A DNA stretch of 44,752 nucleotides from an uncultured Eubacterium sp. (GTDB taxonomy: Bacteria > Bacillota > Clostridia > Oscillospirales > Acutalibacteraceae), in assembly GCF_945980375.1 (NCBI RefSeq), contig NZ_CAMFQO010000012.1, positions 1 through 44,752 on the forward strand, read 5' to 3'. The notes below the pieces were generated by a model. It saw only the letters and a list, made by a program, of their open reading frames with translations, made no database searches and had not been told where the DNA came from. The position numbers and the translations under genes are program-made. Positions 14,564-21,250 of the stretch are shown here, piece by piece. The number at the start of each line of letters is the position of its first letter. Positions within the stretch are counted from its first letter, which is position 1.

Positions 14564-15658
14564 TTAAGCGATAATTGTATATTTGATTTTGTATAATCCG
14601 CCTCTGTTTGGTGCTATATAATTGTCATGTTGAAGCCTTCCAAATATAACACCTGGATGAACACCTATTTGTTTTGCAAAATTAACTATGGCAGGATCAG
14701 AAAGATTTCTATTGTTAATGAATGATTGGTACAAGTCCTCTGGTATTAGAGTTTCTTGTGCAAACTTATCTGCTTCTGCTTCAAGTTGTTCATTTGAGTA
14801 TGCTGTATTAATTTCTTGTCCGCTAATGAATATTTGTTTGTGCTTTTGCTGCAGAACATGTTTTATCTCATGGAACAATGAAAACCAAAAGGTATCGGCT
14901 GATTTTCTTCTATCATTCAATGCCAGTATTACCTTATCTTTGTTAATCCACTTTACAGCACCATTTACGCCCGAGTTCTTTAAATATGGTAATAATACAA
15001 AAGTTACTCCACATTCTGAAAAGATTTCTTTTAATCTTGGTAAGAATATTTGTGGAGATTGAAGCGTCATTGATCTTATTTCCGAGAGATAAGATTTGAG
15101 TTTTTTGGCATCAAAATCTGAAACTTGCATATTCCTACCAATATTAATAGCCGTTTGCAACCATGCCCTAGAATTAATGATGTTTTTATCGTTAAATGTT
15201 TGAGTGGCGGTTCTATAGTTTACAAGGAAATCTGGTGTTAAAAGGATATCCAAACTTGAAATTTGAAAAAACTGCCTCAAATTAGTAATCTTGTCTTCGA
15301 TTTTTCTTGCTTCTGAAACCAGACCTAAACTTACAAAATACTTATAGTCTATCATATATGCGATGTTTTTTTGTTGATCTAATTGCTTTGCTTCTTCAAT
15401 TTCAATTAGTTTTTTCTCATATGTTGTTTGAAGATTCAACCACAACTCAACACTGGTTCCAAGCATATTGGATAATTTATGTGCAATATCATTAGACAAA
15501 TTTATTTCACCATTCACTAATTTACTAATGGTCTTAGCGGTAGTTCCAAGTCTAATTGCAAATTCTTCTTGAGTAATTTCAAGTTCTTCAATTGTTTCTT
15601 GAATATAATAACCGGGATGAAAAGCCATTATCTCTTTATATTCAACATTGTTTGTCAT
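14564..15658 (-). CDS. HigA-like antitoxin fused to an ImmA/IrrE metallopeptidase domain
   Basis: This 364-residue protein has an N-terminal XRE helix-turn-helix of HigA type ('ITQEEFAIRLGTTAKTISKLVNG', residues 28-50) and a C-terminal ImmA/IrrE-like zinc peptidase domain with 'FHEIKHVL' (His263, Glu264, His267) and the downstream acidic 'EAEADKFA'. It would repress the operon and neutralise the HigB-like toxin; the peptidase domain may sense damage or clear the antitoxin. It overlaps higB by 17 bases. Its last codons abut the IS200 right end, so the original C-terminus may have been altered by the insertion. Confidence 0.85.
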   Translation of the reverse strand: MTNNVEYKEIMAFHPGYYIQETIEELEITQEEFAIRLGTTAKTISKLVNGEINLSNDIAHKLSNMLGTSVELWLNLQTTYEKKLIEIEEAKQLDQQKNIAYMIDYKYFVSLGLVSEARKIEDKITNLRQFFQISSLDILLTPDFLVNYRTATQTFNDKNIINSRAWLQTAINIGRNMQVSDFDAKKLKSYLSEIRSMTLQSPQIFLPRLKEIFSECGVTFVLLPYLKNSGVNGAVKWINKDKVILALNDRRKSADTFWFSLFHEIKHVLQQKHKQIFISGQEINTAYSNEQLEAEADKFAQETLIPEDLYQSFINNRNLSDPAIVNFAKQIGVHPGVIFGRLQHDNYIAPNRGGLYKIKYTIIA

Positions 15659-15998
15659 AATGATTACTAACCTCCTTGATTAAGATAATTTTTATGTTTT
15701 TTATATTGGGCGTTACATCTCCTTTACTTATAAGATTATTTTTAGAATCTTGTGGGATAATATGAATTCTATATCCAGTTCTGCCTACATATATTGCCCA
15801 CTGGTCTTTGTATTCATTGTCTAAGTCGTGAAAATGGAATGACGGATAGTTTTTTATATCTAAAAGAGAATCTGCATTCTCGATAAAGTTTATTATTGAT
15901 GATAGTTTTTTATATACTTTTGAATCCATTATTTTCAAAGCATATTTTCTATCTTTACACAGATTTTTCACATGTGTACTGTCATAATTAATGGTCAA
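15642..15998 (-). CDS. HigB-like RelE-superfamily toxin
   Basis: This 118-residue protein fits the HigB/RelE fold of ribosome-dependent mRNA interferases, with 'FHFHDLDNEYKDQWAIYVG' and 'GYRIHIIP' as the typical core strands. The start is a TTG at 15998 preceded by GGGAGGAGG; no internal ATG would keep the N-terminal strand. It comes first in the operon, as in higBA. The promoter just upstream is covered by a perfect inverted repeat. Confidence 0.75.
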   Translation of the reverse strand: MTINYDSTHVKNLCKDRKYALKIMDSKVYKKLSSIINFIENADSLLDIKNYPSFHFHDLDNEYKDQWAIYVGRTGYRIHIIPQDSKNNLISKGDVTPNIKNIKIILIKEVSNHYDKQC

Positions 15999-16015
15999 GG
16001 GGAACCTCCTCCCGA

Positions 16016-16040
16016 TAAAATTACCTTTTTGGTAATTTTA
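16016..16040. promoter_or_regulatory. Perfect inverted repeat, likely HigA operator
   Basis: TAAAATTACC and GGTAATTTTA are perfect inverted arms around TTTTT. The repeat abuts the -10 box of the higBA promoter, where an XRE antitoxin would autorepress. Confidence 0.75.
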
Positions 16041-16068
16041 TTTTAACACAATTCGTTAAGAAAGTAAA
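16040..16068 (-). promoter_or_regulatory. higBA promoter
   Basis: On the minus strand TTTACT (16063-16068) and TAAAAT (16040-16045) are 17 bases apart, immediately upstream of the operator and the GGAGGAGG ribosome site. Confidence 0.6.
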
Positions 16069-16260
16069 GAGGTTTTACTAATAATATATTAGGTGTTGTC
16101 AATATAATTGTCAAACAAAATAGGAACATAGGGTAAATAATGTCACAGTGGGTATGCGGAATATAGTACATATTTTAAATGTTGGATTGCATTTTTTCAT
16201 ATTCTTTGTTACAATATATTTGCCAATAGATTGTGAAATATTATGGCTGTTATCAAGGTT
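16069..16260. other. AT-rich gap with no gene
   Basis: Between the higBA promoter and the arm repeats I see no convincing gene. Open frames here lack ribosome sites. Confidence 0.5.
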
Positions 16261-16278
16261 GATAACAAATTGATAACA
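16261..16278 (+). other. Arm-type repeat pair, right end of island B
   Basis: GATAACA at 16261 and 16272 (11-bp period), with an inverted GTTATC just upstream, lies about 119 bases before the core at 16380. Sequence and spacing match the pair at 13041. A separate perfect repeat ATTCTAAAC-N6-GTTTAGAAT is at 16341-16364. Confidence 0.6.
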
Positions 16279-16379
16279 GTACATCGGCAACGATGGATAA
16301 TATGGATACATCAAATAATCAGGTGCAAAAAGAGATAAAAATTCTAAACAAAAAAGTTTAGAATCACACCTTTATTGCA

Positions 16380-16391
16380 GAATGGGAGTAA
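16380..16391 (+). other. attachment core, diverged (site 2)
   Basis: GAATGGGAGTAA differs from site 1 at two of 12 positions but is followed by the same sequence as site 1. It divides island B from island D. Confidence 0.6.
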
Positions 16392-16639
16392 AATGTGCTA
16401 AATATTAGTGCGATAGCATAGTAATTTGTGTAAATAATTCGCCTGTTGTTAGTGCGAGTAATTAGTTACGCTATCTTTAAAAGACGGTCAACTGCACAGA
16501 CCGTTTATCAAAAGTGCTAATCTCTAAACTGCTTATCGAGTTAAAAAGGCAGTGTGTTATTCTTGCACCAAAAAGAACCCTGTTATATAGCAGGGCTAAA
16601 AGCAAAACAAAGAGCCGAGGATTGACCTTGGCTCTTTTG
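16392..16639 (+). repeat. Island left-end repeat, copy 2 (uninterrupted)
   Basis: This copy runs from the core through ACGGTC/GACCGT, CCCTG/CAGGG and the terminator AGAGCCGAGG-ATTGA-CCTTGGCTCT-TTT (16611-16638). The first 60 bases have diverged and gained a short insertion relative to copy 1. It lacks the MITE and is the empty-site reference. Confidence 0.7.
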
Positions 16640-16641
16640 CA

Positions 16642-16670
16642 TTGACAGAGATTTACGAATAAGGTATAAT
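16642..16670 (+). promoter_or_regulatory. Consensus promoter of the small toxin gene
   Basis: TTGACA (16642-16647), 17 bases, TATAAT (16665-16670) is a perfect sigma-A promoter. It gives a leader of about 90 bases containing GGGC-AAT-GCCC hairpins near the ribosome site. Confidence 0.85.
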
Positions 16671-16766
16671 CAAAAACGGACAAAGGAAACTGTCGTAAAA
16701 CGGTAGGCGGTTAGCCCTTATTTATCAGGGGGCAATGCCCTCTAATAATGGTTAGGGGGTGATGCT

Positions 16767-16838
16767 ATGGAATATCTTGCATTTGTTGTAGTTATTCTTT
16801 TCGCAGCCACAGGCTACATATTAAGCATAAAAAAATAA
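16767..16838 (+). CDS. 23-aa hydrophobic peptide, candidate type I toxin
   Basis: The peptide MEYLAFVVVILFAATGYILS ends in IKK: one transmembrane helix with a charged tail, typical of small membrane-acting toxins. AGGGGGTGAT precedes the ATG. It has a perfect promoter, a bidirectional terminator at its stop codon and a strong opposing promoter downstream, the layout of TxpA/RatA- or BsrG-like systems. It is too short for homology-based naming, so function is inferred from architecture. Confidence 0.65.
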   Translation: MEYLAFVVVILFAATGYILSIKK

Positions 16839-16873
16839 CCGCCCTGTCCTCGAAAAACAAGCGGTTATTTTTT
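16830..16873. terminator. Bidirectional terminator of toxin mRNA and antisense RNA
   Basis: AAAAAATAACCGC (16830-16842) pairs perfectly with GCGGTTATTTTTT (16861-16873). The U-tract works on both strands, so sense and antisense RNAs would both end here and overlap by about 44 bases. Confidence 0.85.
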
Positions 16874-16917
16874 AATCACTTACGAGGCTAACCGTCTATC
16901 CGATAAGCCCTTTGTCT
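16830..16917 (-). ncRNA. Candidate antisense antitoxin RNA
   Basis: From the promoter at 16924-16952 a transcript of about 88 bases would run leftward to the bidirectional terminator. It is complementary to the 3' untranslated end and last codons of the toxin mRNA. Start and end are predicted only. Confidence 0.55.
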
Positions 16918-16923
16918 ATAATC

Positions 16924-16952
16924 ATAGTAGCATAATTCTACTATTTTGTCAA
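16924..16952 (-). promoter_or_regulatory. Antisense RNA promoter
   Basis: On the minus strand TTGACA (16947-16952) and TACTAT (16924-16929) are 17 bases apart. No minus-strand gene lies close downstream, which supports an RNA product. Confidence 0.7.
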
Positions 16953-17000
16953 CTTTTTGTTTTTGCATAACAAAAATCATTTAGAACAAATAGAAACTTA

Positions 17001-17018
17001 TGACTATATTTTGACTAT
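17001..17018 (+). other. Arm-type repeat pair, right end of island D
   Basis: TGACTAT at 17001 and 17012 has the 11-bp period and lies 121 bases before the core at 17122. The sequence differs from the other arms but the geometry is the same. Confidence 0.5.
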
Positions 17019-17121
17019 GAAAAATTAAAAAACGAAGTAAAATGAGCAAAAATCATTAAATATATTCACTAAATATGATAAAAAACACTTAAAAATATTG
17101 TAGATAAATGTTATTTATATT

Positions 17122-17135
17122 GAGTGGGAATGATA
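17122..17135 (+). other. attachment core, guaA-type (site 3)
   Basis: GAGTGGGAATGATA is identical over 14 bases to site 4 at 25293. These two cores are the ends of island C, so this is its left attachment site. Confidence 0.75.
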
Positions 17136-17143
17136 CAAAAATA

Positions 17144-17184
17144 CCACAAACCCTTTATTTATCGGGGTTTGTGGTTTTCTTTTT
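17144..17184. terminator. Terminator just inside island C
   Basis: CCACAAACCC (17144-17153) pairs with GGGTTTGTGG (17165-17174) and is followed by TTTTCTTTTT. On the minus strand it also has T's, so it can end the XRE gene and block readthrough from the left. Confidence 0.85.
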
Positions 17185-17191
17185 ACTCTAT

Positions 17192-17210
17192 TGAGTACAT
17201 TTTGAGTACA
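17192..17210 (+). other. Arm-type repeat pair, left end of island C
   Basis: TGAGTACA occurs at 17192 and 17203, the same 8-mer and 11-bp spacing as the right-end pair at 25171/25182. Matching arms at both ends support these as binding sites of the island C integrase. Confidence 0.7.
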
Positions 17211-17224
17211 CTTTTTATAGTTTT

Positions 17225-17752
17225 TTACTTTTTGCCTTCTTTTGAAGTCACTACATTGTGTCTTCTCAGGAAGGCAATATCATTTTGCAGATTTCTTTTT
17301 TCTACCTCATCTATTGTGATTGTTTCTGCTTGGTCAAGGGAATAGTCAATGTAATCTGCAATAGCTTCCTTTAACGGCTCGTCCTTTATTTGTAATTCTG
17401 TATTTGGGTTAATATCAAAGTTATCTATAAATTCCTTGCCGATTTTTAATACTACATCATCGTTGTCTGTGGCTTGAGGAATTAGCAAGCCTGTTTTGAT
17501 AAACAACTTTGATAACGCCAATACATCATATTCACTTTTTATTGCAAAGTAATCGGTTACACTGTCATCCAAGGTCATATAGCTGATATTGAGCGCGTCA
17601 GCTATTTTCTTTATTTGCTCCGGCTTTGGAATCATAGCACCTGTTTCGTATTTTCTGATTGATACAGGGTGTATTCCTGATTTTTCAGCAAGCTCTGCTG
17701 CGGTCATATTTTGGCTTTTTCTGTATGCTTTAATCTTTTCTCCGATAGTCAT
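17225..17752 (-). CDS. XRE-family repressor of island C
   Basis: This 175-residue protein has an N-terminal helix-turn-helix ('NMTAAELAEKSGIHPVSIRKYETG', about residues 15-38) and a C-terminal helical domain of about 100 residues for oligomerisation. It is transcribed away from xis-int and its own promoter region carries GTAGC-type repeats. By position it is the element's lysogeny-like repressor. The ATG at 17752 is the natural start. Confidence 0.82.
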   Translation of the reverse strand: MTIGEKIKAYRKSQNMTAAELAEKSGIHPVSIRKYETGAMIPKPEQIKKIADALNISYMTLDDSVTDYFAIKSEYDVLALSKLFIKTGLLIPQATDNDDVVLKIGKEFIDNFDINPNTELQIKDEPLKEAIADYIDYSLDQAETITIDEVEKRNLQNDIAFLRRHNVVTSKEGKK

Positions 17753-17792
17753 TTTTTCACTTCCTAATTCTTGTAGCCTTGTCGCTATATTT

Positions 17793-17821
17793 ATCTTAAC
17801 ACATAATATTTCATTTGTCTA
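17793..17821 (-). promoter_or_regulatory. Promoter of the island C repressor
   Basis: On the minus strand TAGACA (17816-17821) and TAAGAT (17793-17798) are 17 bases apart. The match is moderate. Confidence 0.5.
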
Positions 17822-17844
17822 TAAAAATATTTTTCAAAAGCGAC

Positions 17845-17873
17845 TTGACATAGAGTAGCGACTGCGCTACAAT
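17845..17873 (+). promoter_or_regulatory. xis-int promoter with overlapping operator (island C)
   Basis: TTGACA (17845-17850) and TACAAT (17868-17873) are 17 bases apart. A perfect inverted repeat GTAGCG-ACTG-CGCTAC (17855-17870) overlaps the -10 box, and TGTAG-N8-CTACA lies just downstream. A near copy, GTAGCG-ATAA-CGCTAT, is at 25213-25228. Confidence 0.8.
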
Positions 17874-17928
17874 AATAATGTAGTCATAAGGCTACATTAA
17901 AATTGAATAAAGAAAGGAGAAAGCATTT

Positions 17929-18132
17929 ATGACAAATGAAGATAAAATTTTTTATAATGCCGAAGACCTAATGAATATGCTGCAAATATCAAAGGGTCAT
18001 TCATATAAAATCATAAAGGCGATGAACGAAAGTCTGCAAGAGCAGGGATATTTAGTTATAGCCGGCAAGGTGCCGATAGCATATTTCAACGAAAAATGGT
18101 ATGGCGGTACAACGCAAAAAGGGGTGATGTAA
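17929..18132 (+). CDS. xis: Excisionase (Xis) of island C
   Basis: This 67-residue protein is homologous to the island A Xis: 'YNAEDLMNMLQISKGHSYKI' gives the helix-turn-helix and 'VIAGKVPIAYFNEKW' the wing. It should promote excision with the integrase encoded next. AAAGGAGAAAG precedes the ATG. Its stop codon is directly followed by the integrase start. Confidence 0.85.
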   Translation: MTNEDKIFYNAEDLMNMLQISKGHSYKIIKAMNESLQEQGYLVIAGKVPIAYFNEKWYGGTTQKGVM

Positions 18133-19221
18133 TTGGAGCCTACAAAGGACCCTAAAACAGGCAAGTGGTTAATTCAATACAGATATACCGATTGGCAGGG
18201 CAACCGTAAAAAGAGCTGTAAGCGAGGCTTTAACACAAAGCGTGAAGCAAATGAATGGGTTGCAGAATTTTTAAGGACTCAAAATTCAAGCCTTAATATG
18301 ACATTTGCTTCATTTTATGATATTTACATTAATGATTTGAAAATGAGAGTTAGGGAAAACACTCTTTTGACAAAGGAATCAATATTTGAATTGAAAATTC
18401 TCCCCTATTTTAAGAATTTCAAGCTTAATGAAATTAAGCCAAAGGATATTATTTCTTGGCAAAACGAAATATTAAATTCAAAGGACAAGTACGGCAAGCC
18501 TTATTCCGAAACATATTTAAGAAAAATTAACAGTCAGCTTTCTGCATTATTTAATCACGCAGTAAGGTATTACGGATTAGAGAAAAATCCGGTTCAAGCA
18601 GTTGATCCCATAGGGCAAAAGAAACCGAAAAACGAAATGCAAATTTGGACTCAAGAGCAGTACGAGGCGTTTTCAAATGCGATAATGGACAAGCCGGAAT
18701 CATATCAGTTTTTTCAACTGCTATGGTACACGGGTATGAGGTTGGGCGAGGCGCTTGCATTAACCAAAGCAGATTTTGACCTTGAAAACAAGACCATTAG
18801 AATAAACAAAAGCTATCAAAGGATTAAGGGCAGAGATGTTATCACCCCACCGAAAACTCCGGCAAGTAATCGCACAATACAAATTTCAAGCTTTTTATGT
18901 GAGCAAATGAAGTTTTATTTAAGCACAATTTACGGCTTGAAGGATAATCAAAGGATATTTACAATTTCAAAATCATCTGTTCATCACGAGCTTGACAGAG
19001 GCTGCAAAATTGCAGATGTTCCGAGAATAAGAGTACACGACATAAGACATTCACATGTGTCCGCACTTATAGATTTAGGATTTACGCCCGTTGCAATCAG
19101 CCGACGAGTCGGTCACGATTCCATTGAAATCACATACAGGACATATGCACACGAGTTCAAGGCAAAAGAGCGTGAAATCGCCGACAGGCTCGAATTAATC
19201 GGTAACAAAGAGGGATTTTAA
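18133..19221 (+). CDS. int: Tyrosine recombinase / integrase of island C
   Basis: This 362-residue protein is the same length as, and clearly related to, the island A integrase. Catalytic signatures are 'TGMRLGEAL' (Arg), 'HDIRHSH' (His-x-x-Arg) and 'GHDSIEITYRTYAH' (His and nucleophilic Tyr). It starts with TTG at 18133, immediately after the Xis stop, with AAGGGGTGATG upstream. The AP2-like N-terminal domain should bind the TGAGTACA arm repeats, and the cores at 17122 and 25293 are its expected crossover sites. Confidence 0.9.
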   Translation: MEPTKDPKTGKWLIQYRYTDWQGNRKKSCKRGFNTKREANEWVAEFLRTQNSSLNMTFASFYDIYINDLKMRVRENTLLTKESIFELKILPYFKNFKLNEIKPKDIISWQNEILNSKDKYGKPYSETYLRKINSQLSALFNHAVRYYGLEKNPVQAVDPIGQKKPKNEMQIWTQEQYEAFSNAIMDKPESYQFFQLLWYTGMRLGEALALTKADFDLENKTIRINKSYQRIKGRDVITPPKTPASNRTIQISSFLCEQMKFYLSTIYGLKDNQRIFTISKSSVHHELDRGCKIADVPRIRVHDIRHSHVSALIDLGFTPVAISRRVGHDSIEITYRTYAHEFKAKEREIADRLELIGNKEGF

Positions 19222-19544
19222 TGTCACACAAAAATTGCGATAGTCATAATCGTTTTAGGAGCAAGACAGTTGGGTTTAGATTGTCGCCTGAGGAAAGCAG
19301 GCATCTGGATGACCTCGTCAGCATAAGCGGAATGAATAAACAGGATTATATTATCAGCAAGCTGTTTGATTATGAAATCGTGGTTGTCGGTAATTCAAGG
19401 GTATATAAAGGTCTTAAGGATAAATTAGAAGAAATATTGACTGAATTAAAAAGAATAAACAACAGGGCGCAAGTATCTGATGAACTGATAAATTTGATTA
19501 AGCAAATATCAGTCATATTATATGAAATGAGGGATAGCGATTAA
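19221..19544 (+). CDS. MobC-like relaxosome protein of island C
   Basis: This 107-residue homologue of the island A protein has 'RSKTVGFRLSPEESRHLDDL' and 'SGMNKQDYI' as the ribbon-helix-helix region. The start overlaps the integrase stop by one base (TAATG). A relaxase accessory role is inferred from family and neighbours. Confidence 0.7.
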   Translation: MSHKNCDSHNRFRSKTVGFRLSPEESRHLDDLVSISGMNKQDYIISKLFDYEIVVVGNSRVYKGLKDKLEEILTELKRINNRAQVSDELINLIKQISVILYEMRDSD

Positions 19545-19561
19545 ACAAGGCAATTTGGTAT

Positions 19562-19597
19562 TCCTGCCGAAATGATTTGACCGAAATATCGGCAGGA
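19562..19597. repeat. Hairpin after the MobC-like gene of island C
   Basis: TCCTGCCGA (19562-19570) pairs perfectly with TCGGCAGGA (19589-19597). No T-run follows. It corresponds in position, not sequence, to the hairpin at 1951-1996. Confidence 0.55.
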
Positions 19598-19631
19598 GAA
19601 TAGATTGTTACAGTAAGTAAATCGCATTAGC

Positions 19632-19697
19632 GCGCCCAGGGCTTTCGCTGCGTAAGCGGCGAAAGCTCACGGGCGTTACTTTTTCCCAAAAAGTAAC
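19632..19697. other. Candidate oriT of island C
   Basis: Nested repeats precede the relaxase: CGCCC/GGGCG enclosing GCTTTCGC/GCGAAAGC, then GTTACTTTTT-CCC-AAAAAGTAAC at 19675-19697. The last repeat mirrors the GTTACTCTTG repeat upstream of the island A relaxase. Confidence 0.45.
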
Positions 19698-19715
19698 AAA
19701 AAGGAGTGATAGTAT

Positions 19716-20936
19716 GTGACAGCAACGATGACATTAAGAAAGGGTAAGGGTTCGCTTAAGCATAATAAAAGGGCTTTCGCAGCCAAGAATGTTGACAGAA
19801 AACGAACCCCATTAAATAAGAATATTATTGACGAAGACATAAAGCAGGTTTATGACAATTTATTTGGACAGGCGTTAGAGGAATATAACGCAAGACAAAC
19901 AAGAGCAAATAGAAAAATAAATAATTACTATGAGCATATCAGCAGGTCTAAACAGGAAAAGCCTTTTTATGAGCTGATTGTCGCAATCGGTGATATAAAT
20001 AATTCCGATGAATTAAATGATAGGTCTGTAAAAATTCTACAGGAGTTTGTTGATGAAATTAAAAGCAAGTATTCAAATAATGTGAAATTTTTCGGGGCAT
20101 ATATTCATATGGATGAAGCCACTCCGCACCTGCATTTAGATTATATTCCATTTTGCACAAATCAAAAACGAGGCTTGAAAACAAGAAACAGCCATAACCT
20201 TGCAATGAAGGAATTAGGATTTACCGATTACAAGGAATGGCATGCGGAATTGTTTGAAATATTAGAGCAGATTGACAAAAGGTACAATGTTTACAGAAAC
20301 AATCTGCATTCGGAGAAACGACACAATATTGACATTAACACTTACAGAGCCGTTGCGCAAAAATTAGACGGTGCAATAGATGATATTCTTGAGGAGAAAA
20401 CAAAAGAAATCAAGCCATCAAATGATTTGTCTAAAGGAGAAAAAACATTAGGCGGTAAGGGTGTAAAATCAGAAGTTTATGATTCTGTTATTGATACGGC
20501 GAATAAATTAGCAAAGGAAAATGCCACACTCACAGTAGAAAAGCAACAGCTTGAAAGACAAATTGATAGGCAATCGGAATACTTAAAGGAAATTGAAAAC
20601 CTTGATTACAGAACAGAAAATGCAAATCTTAAATCAGAGCTTGCAAAATCTGCTCGGATAGAAAGAGAAATGCAAAACGCAGTTTTGGCAAACAATAAGC
20701 TCCAAAGGGAAATAGCATCACTATCTAACGAAAATGATAATCTTCAAACAGAGGTTAAGTGGTATAAGGATTTCCTTTATCAGTTAGGTTTAACGGATTT
20801 GTTTGAAAAATTCAAGCAATGGCGTGACCGTATTTTAGACTCCCTGCACGAGCTGGCAACGAAAGCCATTAAGCAGGATCTCGAGGAATATTACAGCTAT
20901 GATAATGATTACAATGACGATATTAAAATGATATAA
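19716..20936 (+). CDS. MobV-family relaxase of island C
   Basis: This 406-residue relaxase starts with GTG at 19716 after AAAGGAGTGAT; an ATG four codons later is an alternative. The metal-binding motif is 'YIHMDEATPHLHLDYIP'. The C-terminal half is a long charged coiled coil ('LERQIDRQSEYLKEIENL'). Its N-terminal domain is clearly related to the island A relaxase, but the segment after 'FCTNQKRGLKTRNS' is shorter. It nicks oriT for mobilization by a helper element. Confidence 0.88.
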   Translation: MTATMTLRKGKGSLKHNKRAFAAKNVDRKRTPLNKNIIDEDIKQVYDNLFGQALEEYNARQTRANRKINNYYEHISRSKQEKPFYELIVAIGDINNSDELNDRSVKILQEFVDEIKSKYSNNVKFFGAYIHMDEATPHLHLDYIPFCTNQKRGLKTRNSHNLAMKELGFTDYKEWHAELFEILEQIDKRYNVYRNNLHSEKRHNIDINTYRAVAQKLDGAIDDILEEKTKEIKPSNDLSKGEKTLGGKGVKSEVYDSVIDTANKLAKENATLTVEKQQLERQIDRQSEYLKEIENLDYRTENANLKSELAKSARIEREMQNAVLANNKLQREIASLSNENDNLQTEVKWYKDFLYQLGLTDLFEKFKQWRDRILDSLHELATKAIKQDLEEYYSYDNDYNDDIKMI

Positions 20937-20962
20937 AAAGGCAAGAAAAATACAATAATAAA

Positions 20963-21000
20963 TTGACAATATCAATCAATTGTTTTATAATATCAATCAA
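20963..21000 (+). promoter_or_regulatory. Promoter with direct-repeat operator for XRE-methylase operon
   Basis: TTGACA (20963-20968) and TATAAT (20986-20991) are 17 bases apart. The 12-mer AATATCAATCAA occurs at 20968 and 20989, 21 bp apart and flanking the -10 box, on the same DNA face. This is a likely operator for the XRE protein encoded next. Confidence 0.75.
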
Positions 21001-21023
21001 ATAAGAGCTTGCGGAGGATTTAT

Positions 21024-21236
21024 ATGACTACTTCGGAACAAATACGCGTATTATGCGTAAGAACAGGGGTTAGCTTATCTGAGCTTGCACGAAGAATAGA
21101 TCAAACCCCACAAAATTTCAATGCAAAGTTGAAAAGAAATACTGTTACACAAGATGAGCTCAATAAAATTGCAGAAGCGCTTGGTGTTAAATACGAACAA
21201 TACTTTGTGTTATCTAATGGCGAACAAGTTAAGTAA
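21024..21236 (+). CDS. Small XRE regulator upstream of methylase
   Basis: This 70-residue single-domain helix-turn-helix protein has 'VSLSELARRIDQTPQNFNAKL' as DNA-binding region. I chose ATG 21024, 6 bases after GGAGG; a TTG at 21009 would put the ribosome site inside the gene. It is separated from the methylase by 14 bases, so it probably controls methylase expression through the AATATCAATCAA repeats. Confidence 0.78.
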   Translation: MTTSEQIRVLCVRTGVSLSELARRIDQTPQNFNAKLKRNTVTQDELNKIAEALGVKYEQYFVLSNGEQVK

Positions 21237-21250
21237 GAAAGGATTTAGTT

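Larger units (their letters stand above)
13159..16391. mobile_element. Island B: integrase-less 3.2-kb cassette
   Basis: The block lies between cores at 13159 and 16380 and has arm repeats (GATAACA at 16261 and 16272) before its right core. Its cargo is a HigB/HigA-ImmA pair; an IS200-type element and a MITE have inserted into it. It carries no recombinase, so movement would need an integrase in trans. It may be a deleted relative of island A, which shares the GATAACA arms. Confidence 0.55.
16380..17135. mobile_element. Island D: 0.74-kb cassette carrying a type I toxin-antitoxin candidate
   Basis: The cassette is bounded by cores at 16380 and 17122, with its own arm pair (TGACTAT at 17001 and 17012). 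Its left 230 bp is nearly identical to the left end of island B. The only gene is a 23-aa hydrophobic peptide with an antisense RNA. There is no recombinase. Confidence 0.5.

Noticed and set aside
16111-16314. 67-codon minus-strand frame in the gap before the island B arms
   Set aside because: No ribosome site, and it spans the arm-type repeats.
16341-16364. ATTCTAAAC-N6-GTTTAGAAT as a transcription terminator
   Set aside because: Low GC stem and no T-run after it; more likely a protein-binding site near the attachment core.
13159-17135. CRISPR-like array suggested by repeated segments
   Set aside because: Only two copies of a long segment, spaced 3.2 kb apart, with no regular short repeats or cas genes.
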